This document shows, in pieces, positions 23,621-33,964 of a stretch of DNA of 64,000 bases; position 1 is the stretch's first letter; each line of letters begins with the position of its first letter. The position numbers were made by a program, and so were the translations under genes. Source of the DNA: Pisolithus tinctorius (taxonomy: Eukaryota > Basidiomycota > Agaricomycetes > Boletales > Pisolithaceae); assembly GCA_024663395.1 (NCBI GenBank), contig JANFAH010000046.1, forward strand, positions 310,001 through 374,000, written 5' to 3'. The notes under the pieces were generated by a model. It had not been told where the DNA came from. It made no database searches and saw only the letters and a list, made by a program, of their open reading frames with translations.

Positions 23621-24422
23621 TGTCATCCCACTTTGGCCCAGAGGTGATCTCTTTGAGATGTGACATGCACAGCCTCCCCCTAATGCAATTCCAGTGCACT
23701 TTCCCAGTTTCTGACCTTACTTGACTCATACTTTGACATCCTGACTGTCTTTGACTCACCTATTGCCAATACTTACCAATCGTTTGACTTTGCTTACTGA
23801 TTCTTCACTCTTTGGCTTACTTATCCTTACCAATGCTCACCAATGCTTTCTAAGATGATTACCCACTGCTTACATTCCTTACTCATCAGTTACCAATCAC
23901 TTACCAAGTGTTTGCACCTTGTTTTCCATAGGCAATGCCCCTGTACTGTATATAAATCACTGTACTTAGGTAGCAAAAAGAAGGGAAGAAGACATCAGAG
24001 AGCCCCTCTTGCTTGTGTTTTATCATCACTCAGTAAATCATTCATCAGCTTCAATAGTTGAGACTTTATCAAGGGTCTAGCTATTGTCTACTTCACTTAC
24101 ATATTATCATCTATCGTTGATCTACTTCACTCCAAGTCCTCCCTGAGCTCAGTGCAGCTCAGAGCATTGAATTAAGTCGCCATCCATCCTTCTGTAGGCT
24201 GACAGCAGTCTACCCTATCACTTCCTATCACATTCCTGCTCCTCCTTTGTCAGGAGCACCCCCAACCCTCAGCACTCATCTTTGAGTGTTGTAGCTCACA
24301 AAAAAACCACCCAAATCAAAGGTTCTACCATCTAGGTACTGCATAGGCACACCACCACTTGCTTTCATTGTCTTTTGTGTTGGTTTTGGTTGGTTTCCAC
24401 CACTGAACCACACTTTGACTCA
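23621..24422 (+). repeat. LTR-like repeat, copy 1 (about 800 bp)
   Basis: It matches 38,636-39,292 across its length. It starts TGTCATCCCA and ends TTTGACTCA, the TG...CA form of an LTR. Inside are a TATATAAATCACTG box near 23,950 and CAGAGAGCCCCTCTTGCTTG just downstream, which resembles an LTR promoter and start region. Copy 2 lacks about 145 bp in the middle. I found no matching target duplications around either copy, so whether they are solo LTRs or the two ends of one element is open. Confidence 0.6.
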
Positions 24423-24790
24423 CAACAGGCCTGTCTATATGTTGTGACAGGGGTATATTATCCCAAAGATGGGCCCTTCCATATGTTGCCAACTCTGTAA
24501 TCTATCATAGAGGGGCCCCTCTTTATGTTGTGACCCTATAAAGCATATGACAGGTGGGCCCATCCATATGTTGTGACCTTCTTCATGATACAATAGGTGG
24601 GCCCATCCATGTCTTACAGTAGCTCAGCATACTTACTTGGTCATGGGCCCATACATATGTTGCTCTCACTATAGGCCCTCAGGCCTGTCCATGTGTCATG
24701 GCTAATCTATTCAGACAGGCCTGTTGCAGGGTCTATATAAGTGTTGGCATTTTGGCATGCAGGCTACCTATATGTTGTGACTAAATGGAC
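24423..24790 (-). repeat. Right subterminal array of palindromic GGCC motifs
   Basis: Eight copies of the same GGCC-centred motif occur in reverse orientation to the array at 18.7-19.4 kb, for example GGGCCCATCCATATGTTG and AGGCCTGTCCATGTG. A TATATAA-like box at about 24,738 lies in the conserved part of the arm. It directly follows the LTR-like repeat ending at 24,422 and precedes the tnp2-like coding segment at 24,905. Confidence 0.75.
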
Positions 24791-24904
24791 TACATGGGGT
24801 CTTCCAGTGTGCAAAAGCATGTATGAGATCACTATGACACAACAAAGATCTTAGGTTGCATCTGCAACATTATACAGAACACAGTACTGCCATTGTGGTT
24901 CAGT

Positions 24905-25041
24905 TCACTGCCAGCCAACTTTGGCCATCCATCCACTGGAACAATTAAAGCAGATGAGTGGCAGATGCTCATCACTGTTCATATCCCTCTTGCCCTCACC
25001 AGCTTGTGGGGAGCACCTGATGTCAATGAACTGAAGCTGGG
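24905..25041 (+). pseudogene. tnp2/CACTA-like transposase-gene fragment, part left of the Gypsy
   Basis: The plus-strand frame reads LPANFGHPSTGTIKADEW and then a stretch ending LWGAPDVNELKLG. It is cut by the Gypsy insertion at the CTGGG target site. Continuing after the right LTR, the same frame resumes with NKFILDHTMDLISL, so both pieces were one exon. This type of protein accompanies tnp2 (CACTA/EnSpm) elements in Agaricomycetes; that assignment comes from remembered family character and is moderate in strength. The upstream N-terminal tnp2 catalytic part was not found. Confidence 0.6.
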
Positions 25042-25237
25042 TGTAAGGTTGTAGTAGAGTTGTCTCAAGCTCATGCATGCAAAGTGTACCATATGGTATT
25101 TGCACAGTAAGATGTAGAGACAAAAGGATGCTATCTAAATTTTTTGATGCAACATTTATATACAAAGAGGCATGTGATACCAAGGTATCACATGCCCATA
25201 CTAAGTAGCTACTACTTTCGGGGTATAACCCCTAACA
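25042..25237 (-). repeat. Gypsy 3' LTR (left in the window)
   Basis: It is 196 bp, TG...CA in the plus reading, and nearly identical to 36,837-37,032 with about ten differences, mostly transitions. The high identity implies a fairly recent insertion. The 5-bp target duplication CTGGG is immediately to its left. Confidence 0.95.
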
Positions 25238-25248
25238 CCCTCCCCTGC
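25238..25248 (-). other. Gypsy polypurine tract
   Basis: Read on the minus strand, GCAGGGGAGGG directly precedes the 3' LTR, the position and composition expected of the plus-strand primer of an LTR element. Confidence 0.75.
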
Positions 25249-25455
25249 AGAGCCAGCCCAGGCTCGGAAAGTAAAGAGAAAAGAAAGAGACGAGGAAAGA
25301 AGAAAGAGAAAAAGGAAAAGACAGTTGCACGAAGGTTAGGCTTCACAAACTAATACTTTGAGGGTTAGGCCTCAAAGTCCAAACACAGAAAAGGGGTGCT
25401 GAACCCAATCCTTTAATCGGAGAGTTGAGTCTCCAGAAGGAACATCCCCTCACAT

Positions 25456-28098
25456 TCACAACCTATCCTCATCCTTGAATAGGTCATCAGTCATTTCGCC
25501 CTCCTCAGGCTCAGAGTCTTTAGCAGGGGGATTTCCCCTGACAGTGGATGCTCCCCCACGAGGACAGTGGGGGAGGTCATAGATGAATGCCACAGAGGCA
25601 AACGCGGAGACGATCTGCTGATCATCAGCCTGTAAGGGCATGTGACCTGGAGGGACCTGGTTGATGGTGCAACCAATGGCCTGAGCCTGACACTCATACC
25701 ACTCCCTCAATCCAACATTGCTTGGGGGGCAAGGTTCGGTGAGAGCCTTCTTCAGGGGCTCGATTTTTGCCATAACCTGAGGGTTATTCTCCCCTCCATT
25801 GGCAACAATGCCATTGACATACTCTTGACCAGCTTGTCGAGCCCATTGTAGCGCATCATCAGTGTCATATGCGCTGACCCCATTAGCAGCGAGATACACT
25901 GTGATCGAGGCCCTGTCAGCTGAGGTGGTGAACTCACCGTCCCAGGGATGTGATGTGCCTTCGACTGGACTGACTTCTGCCCAGTTGAGGAGGGACCGAT
26001 ATCGTCCCCTTACTGCGAGTAGGCAAGCCAACTTGCGCATCCAGACATTTTGAGCCCTATGGCTCCAGGGAACTGGCACCAGGCACTCGTAAAGGAGGAA
26101 CCCTCAGACGTTGCACAGAGACGGAGGGTCGGCCTCTGCATCGGAGTCATCTGGCCTGCTAGATGTCCCCAGCACCCCTGGGAGCATGGCCATGAGTGTG
26201 GACTTGCCGTCTTTGCCCCAGTGAGGGCGCCTCTGCTCTTTGTCGATGAACTCCCTCCAAGCTTTGATGGAACTGTCGAGGGGAGGGGCATTTGATGGTA
26301 GCTCAGGAATGCCCCTAGACTTCCCACCAGAGGGCTTGGCCCCTTTTGCCTTGCGAGGAGGTTGTGTCCTCATGGAGGACTGAGCTTGGGAGCTCAGCCT
26401 GGGCCTTTGTTCAGAGACCTGTTGAGTCTCATGTGGTTGAACCGCTATGTGGTCGATGAGAGTGGGAGTAGGGGTTGAACCTACATCAGACACTGGAGTC
26501 AAGCCCGAAGGAGTGTCTGCTATTCGCTCCTGCAGTGCTGGAGCACCTCCAGAGGGGCCAGACATAGGTGGGGGTATCCCCACAGTGGGTGCTTGTTCCT
26601 CTTCCCCTTGAGGTCAAACTGCCTTCCCCTTTTCCTTGAGGGCCTCTCTCCTCTCATGAGATTTCTTGGAAGACCACACAGGAGGCTTCCATTCACTCAA
26701 TGCGAGGTTGATGACCTCATTCAACCCCAACTTGCATCTTTTCCACAAGTTGAGGTAAGTGATAAGGTCCTGCGCCTTTCAGATGCAGGGAGCCTTATCC
26801 TCTGGCTCCTGTAACACTTTCGCGTAGAGCTGGCAGATATCATCCATGGTGTTGAAGAGGGCAACGGGCCCCAGGATGCCTCCTTCAAACCATACGGCCC
26901 AGCTGTATGGTCTCTTGCCCACTGGGACTGGTGGGACGATGCACAGCCTGAGGTTGTGCTTCACACTGTCAATCTTTTCACCCTCATAGGCATAGAGATT
27001 GTTGTTGATCCTCATGAAGAGGATCTTATTCTTACCATCTGAGCCTTTGCCCAGACTAAGCATGCGATGGGGCCATTCCATCCCATCGAACTCAGGGAAC
27101 ATTGTTCCCTGTGCAGGAACAGAGGGTGCTCCCTCATCCAGAGTCATCTGGACATCACTAGGGACATCCAGAAAGCCGACAGCATGGTCGGTCATCATCT
27201 CATCCTCCATAGGAGGATGGTGAGGCCATCTGTGCTGCGACGAGGGTTGCTCCCTCGAAATATGAGAACCAGCAGGCTTTGCCTGCACCCTCCCCCCTGA
27301 AACAAACGTCGCAGCAGGGAGGGCCATCTGGGATGTCAAGGGACCAGCTCCAGGCTGGTCAAGAATGCAGTGGTCAGGGCCACCAAGGGATGCAACTCGT
27401 GCACGTTCGAAATCCCGTGCCTCCTGCTCGACTGACATGGCAGCTGGAAATGTATGACGAAGCTTGTCAATTTTGTCTTGTAAGTGACAAATCTCATTGT
27501 CACAGTCATTGAGATCGTCCTCAAGGTACACAATGTGATGACGCATGTCATCATATGGAGAATGGCGGATGATGCATGCAGCTTTGTCCATGAGGTTGAA
27601 TATTGCAGGAGTGAGGCCTGCTTCGGAGAGGGCCATGCCCTGGGAGACATGCAGCGTGTAAGCATTGCACGTCGTGCAACCGGAATTGTGATGCTGGATG
27701 AACAGCAGTTGTGGGTGGCACACCCAGAAAGGTCCTCGAGGGCATTTGTCGTGATGATCATTGCACTCTTGAGACGAGGCATGTGACAACGTGATGGATG
27801 GGGAGCGAGCACACTTCTGGCCACTGCTGACTGTATGCGTGCTGTGCTGAGCAGCAGGGGATAGTGAGTGAGGAGCCTCGCTATCATGTCGTGCACCTCG
27901 ATGTGCAGAGAGCTCACCATGATTGCACGTGGCTGACTCCCTGCGAGAACAGCATGGGGAGGGCTGTGGGGAGCATGCGCTCTGGGTACTGCGATGATTA
28001 TCACAGGAGGACATTCTGGATGGTTTGTTGTGGTGGAAAAAGGCGGTGCTACAAAGTGGTATGAGTGAGGAAGAAGCAAGAGTAAAAAAGGAGGGCAC
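25456..28098 (-). pseudogene. Extra frame of the Gypsy downstream of integrase (about 880 codons), unknown
   Basis: Three stretches (28,098-26,779, 26,583-26,104, 26,079-25,456) lie in one frame and are separated by TGA codons only, so they were one gene. The N-terminal part is His/Ser/Cys-rich. The middle contains a charged helical piece (YLEDDLNDCDNEICHLQDK), then a segment with EFDGMEWPHRMLSLGKG and RPYSWAVWFEGGILGP. A Pro/Ser-rich linker follows, then a C-terminal part with SWEF-free, helical sequence ending EEGEMTDDLFKDEDRL. It sits where env lies in some Gypsy elements, but I see no signal peptide, membrane anchor or fusion-protein feature. Function is unknown. The same type of frame may accompany other basidiomycete Gypsy elements. 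Confidence 0.65.
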
Positions 28099-28364
28099 GA
28101 GGCATAATTAAAAAACTTAAGTAATACTTGACATAGAAAAAACATGTGAATGAGGAGTGATCAGCAGGTGGCTACGTTATACTATCTACCTTTGACAGAA
28201 TGTGGTGTCCAGTTATTTTTAGGCTTTTGATCTTTATCTTTGTTATTTCATTTTATTTTTATTTGACTTTGTTTTTTCTCTGAGTCCATTTGGTTCTGTT
28301 AGTAGTACATGACTACTCGTAGTCACTATGTGGCTACTATGCGTTCTCATGTATCTTGTGCCTT

Positions 28365-30191
28365 TCAAGGCAACTGGCATACATTCTGCATGCCTCGAAG
28401 TTTGAGGTACCTGTCTAGGGCCTCGAGCTTCTTGCAGTGGGACATCGGTTCCCATGTGGAGTCTCCCAGATTCCACTTAACAAGGAATTCTACCTTGTTT
28501 CCAGACCACCGGTGGGCAAGTACCTTGTCCACTATCCATTTGTCATTATCAGTCATACCGACATCATAGAAGGCATGTGCATCACGTTGTGGAAACAGTA
28601 AGTCATCATTTGGCTCATACTTGCACAGAAGCCCAACGTGAAACATTGGGTGTATGTGTCTCGCTCTTAGCTGCTCTGGCAGCTCGAGCATATATGTATC
28701 GCTCGTGCTTTCACAGCGTAGAACCTTCATCGGCCTGATGAATCTTGGCACGAGCTTATGAGCTCGTCCTTTGGGCATGGTCAGGTTCTTTGTGGAGATA
28801 CACCAGGTCTCCAGCTTGAAGGTGAGTTCCTTTTGCTCGTTTCTTGTTGGTGTGGTACATCTGCACCACCCTACTCTCTATTATGGCATCATGTGCCATC
28901 TCTAAATTTTCCAGTGCTTGTTGGATGAACGTCCTTACTCCTGGGGATGACGTAGTCATCCCTTAATGCATTGCATCATTATGGGCATATGTCCGTAGTT
29001 TAGTTCAAATGGGGCGAACCCCATAGAACTGTTGATGCTTGAGTTTATTGCAAACTCGACCATTGGCAGCTTCGACACCCAGTCCTTCTGGTCTGGATGG
29101 ACCATTGACCGTAGCATCTGCACTACATTGCATATGGCTCATTTGGACGTGCTGTCCATCTGTGGGTGAAATGCAGTTGACATTAGGAGCTTCACTCCTA
29201 ACATTCTGTGTGTCTCACGCCAGAACATCGACATAAATTTTGTGTCTCTGTCCAAGATGATTGTTTCTGGTAGCCCATGTAAGCGGGCTATTTCTTTTAT
29301 GAATATCCATGTGAGTTCTGAAGCTCACACCGTCATCTTCACTGGTATCAGGTGTATCATGGACATCAGATGGCATAGGACTACCCACAGGTAGTTGTAT
29401 CCTTCACTCGGTGGGAATGGTCCCACAAAGTCCATTGCTATTGACCCCCATGGTCATCTCGGCACAGGTAGGCTGTGCAGTAGTCCTGGAGGCTGCTGAT
29501 TGTCAGCCTTCATTGCCTGACATATGGGGCAGGTTCTGCAAAACCTGTCCACTTCTTGACTGAGCTTTGGCCACCAGTACCACCTGCAGATATAGTCTGC
29601 CATTCTCTGGGATCCAAAATGTCCCAGCATCCTGTGTGCCTGGTCTACGACCTGTGCAATTATGTCATCGTTTTTGTACTTTGCATGAGGAAGGCACAAC
29701 ACTTCCTCTCCACCATGATTTTTCGTGTAAAGCAGACTGTCTCTTTCCTCAAATTGAGGGTGATGTGACAGTTGCACTAGTATCTTCACGAGCGTAGGCT
29801 CGCTCTTGTATCCCTTACAGATGGTGTCCAGGAATTCTGGCATGTCTCCATAGGTTATTGGCGAGGTTCGTGAGGCCTCAGCAGATTTGAATATCGATGG
29901 ATCCTCTTCCGCAATTGCGAGAGGAGTATCCTTGTCATTCCTTTCTGCAGCCGAGGCCATCTCCTGAGCCTCCAGGATGTGGTTTTCCCATTTTTCCTTT
30001 AGCTGGTTACTCTTACGAAGAGTCCCTTCCTGCTCTTTCATCACTGATAGTCTCAGCTCTTGCCATCTGTCCTGAGGGAGATCATCTCCCTCTGGGTCCA
30101 GGCATATGTTGGCATTTGCCCACTCGATGTTCTCATCAGAGACATTGTCTCCTCCTTCCTCCTCATAGTAACGGGATAGGCAATCTGCCAC
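28365..30191 (-). pseudogene. Gypsy integrase and chromodomain region, decayed
   Basis: The region reads, in order: the tail of RNase H with VADCLSRYYE; a linker; the integrase zinc-binding domain with HRMLGHFGSQRMADYI and CRTCPICQAMK (HHCC type); the catalytic core with SIAMDFVGPFP (first Asp) and TIILDRDTKF (second Asp); and the third motif, where HPQMDSTSK replaces the usual HPQTDGxxE. The catalytic Glu has therefore become Lys. The C-terminal chromodomain includes WIVDKVLAHRW, FLVKWNLGDSTWEP and LEALDRYL, marking a chromovirus. TGA codons interrupt at 29,451 and elsewhere, and there are frame changes near 28,955 and 28,770. Chromodomains direct integration to marked chromatin (family knowledge). 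The product cannot be active. Confidence 0.88.
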
Positions 30192-30869
30192 TCAGTTCTC
30201 TGAGCCTTTGGCGTATACTATGTTCACATCAAAGCGCAACATATAATCTATCCACCAGACCTGTCAGCTCAACAGTTTTCGTTGGGTTTTGAGGTATCCC
30301 AGGGCCTCATGATCTGTCACTATTGTGAACTTAAACCTGAGGAGTTTATCCTCCCATTTTAGTAAGGCTTCGATTATTGCGAGGGTCTCTCACTCAAAGG
30401 TCCTATAGTTTTGTTGGGCATCACTCAGTTTTTTTGACATGAAACCTGCTGGTCGGCAGGTCTTCCATTTGGGTCCTTGCCCATACAGTGCACCCACTCC
30501 ATAGAGTGATGCATCGCAGACGAGCCATATTGGCTCTTCCTTCTTTGGATCTATCGGCCGCAGTACTGGGTATTTGCAAGCCAGGTCCTTAATCATCTGG
30601 AAGCATCGGTCATGGATTTCCCTCCACAGGAACGGATGTCCATTCCTTTGTATCCCAGTTAGTGGCATCATGTATGCTGAAATATCTGGCATAAACTGTG
30701 CCAGGTACTCTACAAGGCCAATGAATCGTTGAACCTTGTTGAGCGACTTAGGTACTCTCCAGTTCCTAATTTGAGACATCTTGTCTCTATCTGCATGCAC
30801 GTCCTTGGTGTCGATTATGTGCCCAAGGCAGTCGAGTTTCTCAGCATATAAGTCACATGTCATAACCAT
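30192..30869 (-). pseudogene. Gypsy RT thumb and RNase H region
   Basis: It begins with YAEKLDCLGHIID, the end of the RT palm/thumb, then VPKSLNKVQRFIGLVEY, and continues to the RNase H domain (IWLVCDASLYGVGALYGQG; then TFE-stop-ETLAIIEALLKWEDKLL, and TDHEALGYL). TGA stops occur at 30,390-30,392 and again further on, at places where relatives have Arg (FERETLAI; SRQxxW). The 5' continuation of this domain is separated from it by the foreign segment at about 30,860-31,572. Confidence 0.85.
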
Positions 30870-31572
30870 GCGTTCGTCATAGGTCTTTGCTCACTCCGCA
30901 ACCTTTTCCGCCAGTCATCCGCTCCCTCCGCACCAACTCCGCCCAACTTCTGTTGGTTGCAAACCATCTCCACTCTGACTGCTGTTGGACTTGTGTTGCT
31001 CTCCTACCGGACCAAGCGGTCCGTTCTCTGAGGGGTCATGTGACTACCTTCGCAGTCAGGTACTCCGCAGTGCACTCACCGCATGGCCCAGCGCCTGGAC
31101 TGCTTCCTTTTCTGGATGTTCTGTGTTACCCGTTCAAATGTCCTCCGTCTGCCCTTCATTCGTTGTCCAGGAAATTTTACTTGAAAACTTATGAGTCTCC
31201 GTATGTCAGTTCCGATTCCGGTTACTGTACCTCCGTAGCAGTATAAAAACATGTACTGTACTCCGCTGTTCCTCAGTACGAATATCAACTTAGTTCCTAC
31301 TCCTCCTGACTCCATCTTCTGTCTGTCGGACTTACCTCCGACTCTCTATCTGTACTCTCCCTCTGAAATACAAGGGCTGAGATCGTGCAAGGGGGTAGCG
31401 CACGAGCTAAACCCGACGCCCTCACTCCGCTCTGCCTCTGTCTTGGCGGTCTTCGTTCCTGCCAACACTCCGCTAGTCGGAGTTCTGTTCTTCTGTGTCG
31501 GACTTGCTTCCGAACCACTCTCTAGACCTTGTTAAGCGTCGGAGTTGGTCGGAGTAGGCCCGGACTTAACAT
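30860..31572. mobile_element. Insertion of about 0.7 kb inside the Gypsy RT
   Basis: The RT reading KREKCD is broken at about 31,575 and resumes with CDLYAEKLDC at about 30,860. The intervening segment has no RT homology and a distinct texture: the hexamer-like motif (A)CTCCG(C/A) recurs more than ten times. A TGTGA sequence is present at both junctions and may be the remnant of a short target duplication. It codes for nothing recognisable. I infer a non-autonomous transposon inserted after the Gypsy; its ends are not fixed to the base. Confidence 0.6.
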
Positions 31573-32353
31573 CACACTTCTCTCTTTTGAGGAAGAAGTT
31601 GGCCCAACACAGTGTTTCAAACACTATCTGGAGGTGCTGCTCGTGCTCCTCCAGTGTATCGCTGTAGACGAATATATTGTTGAGATAGATGTATACAAAA
31701 CATCCTATGTGATCTCTAAAGATCACAGTCATAAGGCGTTGAAACATCGCAGGGGCATTACAATCCCCCTGCTGCATGACTTGGCTTATAAAAGTGCCAA
31801 AAATTGTTGAGAAGGCTGTCTTCCAGACATCTTCAGGCTCGATGCATACCTGTTCATACGCATTCGACAAGTCGATCTTTGAGCGATACTTTGCTCTCAC
31901 AATGTCCATCCTGATCTGATCCTGATCAGGGAAGGGAGTTACATCCCTTATTGTATTTTCATTTCTTTTACAACAGTCAATGACTGTTCGTAGTTTGCCA
32001 TTCTTCTTTGGTATACACAGCATGGGTGCAGCTTGTGGGACACTTTTTAGCACCCACCACTCCACGTCTGTGTACTGACAGATTTTATCCAATAACTGTT
32101 GCTTTAGCACGTCAGTGCAACGAGGCAAGTGGTATGAGTACTGCTTGTCCTCATCAATCAGGGGAATCCTGTGGTTTACCTCCCATAAAGGAGGTAATTT
32201 CAGTTCGACACCTTCGAACCTTTGTCTAAACTTTTCGAACCATCGCTCCCTTAGGTGAGGTATATCTTTGTCCCCCAGTGTTCTTTTTTGTATTGGTTTT
32301 ATTACTGTGAGTGTAGGCTCGCTTTTCGACTCTAACTGCCCTCCCCCTGGCAA
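31573..32353 (-). pseudogene. Gypsy reverse transcriptase palm, catalytic motif YLNN
   Basis: The frame carries the RT fingers and palm: PIQKRTLGDKDIPHLRER upstream, then AAPMLCIPKKNGKLRTVIDC, RSKIDLSNAYEQV, a segment with NAPAMFQRLM, and YIYLNNIFVYS. The last should read YLDD; both catalytic Asp residues are Asn. In DNA this is CTCGACGAT changed to CTCAACAAT, two CpG to CpA changes. The frame is the same as gag and protease, so this was part of one Gag-Pol polyprotein. It is certainly inactive as an RT. Confidence 0.92.
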
Positions 32354-32392
32354 GCCCTCACAAGGCTGTGACAGCCTTGCAGGGCGTGCTAG

Positions 32393-33715
32393 TCATTTGT
32401 TCGAGGAGGAGGTGGCTTTAGGGGGGCATGAGCGCCCCTCTCTGGCGACCTCAGGCTCCATGAGCATGAGGACCTTTTCACCTGCGATCGTCATTGACTT
32501 TTCAGCAAAGTTGAGCACTACTTTGTGCTGCCTAAGGAACAGGATTCCTAGAATACAGTCGTAGCGATCAATATTAGCCACATCGAAATAACAGCTGTTC
32601 TGTTGGTGGCCCATCTTTATCATGGAGAGTCCTCCATGTGTAATTTTTGATCGGCTACCTATGCAGCCCAATTGCAGCATAGGCTGCTGATCAAGTGGAA
32701 ACACTTTCATCTTCATGACCTTGGTGAAAGCTGGGCTCACAAAGTTTCCAGTGCTTCCAGTGTCGATCATCATGTAGGCTTTACAGCCATTTATGACAGT
32801 GTCTACCATTACACACATGCACAATTCTGGTGTGATTCATGGGTGGGTTCCCGCTTCCTGCTTAGTATGCATTGCATACTGAAAAGCACATGTCAGCAGC
32901 TTTGCTATTGGTTGCAAATCCATTGCAGCCATACACAGGTTATCATGGATGCGATGTCCCTCAATGATTATATCTCCATGTGGTGTTTCCACCACCATAT
33001 CATCAGGGTATATCCTGACTTCGTTGTTATTTGGGTTAGGCTGACTTATGTGACGCTCAGTTGCACAGAGCTGATCATATAGCTCCCCAGGAATATCATT
33101 CCTGGTCAGCACAGTTGTGCACAAGCATTGGATATCACACAACGCTTGTACCTGTTGTGCTTTGAGGGACCTGATGCAATTAGCCATCATACATATTGCA
33201 CACTGAATGCGATCAATGTTCATACCGTGCCCCTCCATTTGGGTGTGGTCGCAGTCTTCCCAGCCCCTACTGTACTCGCAGAATGCAAGTTGCACAGGGA
33301 ACTGCAGTGTGATGGTGAGCGAGGTATTCTCCTCAGCTATGGCCTCGTCAATGTGTTCCCTGCATTGTTGGCATTTGGGGCAATGCTCGGAGTGAGTAGC
33401 TCCATAAACTGGTGACCAAGTCCAGGTCCCACCTGTGATTTCAGGTCATTCTGCTTGACAAGGATCTAGATCCATCTCGTCTTCATTTATTCTGAGCGAT
33501 GCACTTCTTACTATATCGTCCTCTTCTCGGGAGGTAGGCAGGTGCTCTACCATCCTGTCTCTATTTATCCACACCATTCCCCATGGTGTTTTGATGACCA
33601 CTGCATCCAGATATATTTGGACATTAGGGGTCATTACGCTCTGCAATTGTAGATCGATCATAGCGTTCCCCAAGGGCTCATCCAAGGTTAATTGGGGTTG
33701 AGCCACATGACACAC
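32393..33715 (-). pseudogene. Gypsy linker and aspartic protease region
   Basis: The protease domain lies at about 32,824-32,400, with AYMMIDTGSTGNFVSP (active-site DTGS) and later YDCILGILFLRQHKVVLNF, the typical ILG flap-end motif. Upstream, about 300 codons between the Gag zinc knuckle and the protease are poorly conserved and Cys/Met/Ile-rich, and are interrupted by TGA at 33,446 and 32,837. It is in the same frame as gag and RT. The protease active-site residues themselves are intact. Confidence 0.82.
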
Positions 33716-33964
33716 GCCTTCACATGCTATCGATATTTCTCGAAGGGCATCCCTTCAATGTCCTTCCATACACTGGAGATGATATGCTAGTAGGTGAAGG
33801 GCCATCCTAGTGCACCATGCACTAAGATTTGGTGTCTCCATCAGAGCACACCTTCCATCCTCCCTACCCCTTTCGTATTCCTGTCATGCATGATTCTCGT
33901 TATTTGTGAGAACCCTGACCAGAGACAGATTACCGTTTAGTAGCCCTTCAGCTATGTGATCCAC

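Larger units (their letters stand above)
18700..24790. mobile_element. Candidate DNA element bounded by an inverted-repeat pair
   Basis: The sequence at about 18,700-19,100 and the reverse complement of about 24,420-24,790 align over roughly 370 bp. Shared landmarks include TAGTCACAACA, CCAACACTTATATAGACCCTG, ATAGATTAGC, GGACAGGCCTGAGGG and GAGCTACTGTAAGA. This is a large inverted repeat enclosing about 5.3 kb. Arrays of GGCC-centred palindromes fill both arms, as in the subterminal repeats of CACTA/EnSpm and similar large DNA transposons (family knowledge). No transposase was recognised between the arms, and a target duplication was not found. It may be one non-autonomous element, or two ends of different elements. 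Confidence 0.5.

Noticed and set aside
25456..28098. Viral-type envelope gene of the Gypsy
   Set aside because: The position is right, but no signal peptide, transmembrane helix or processing site is apparent.
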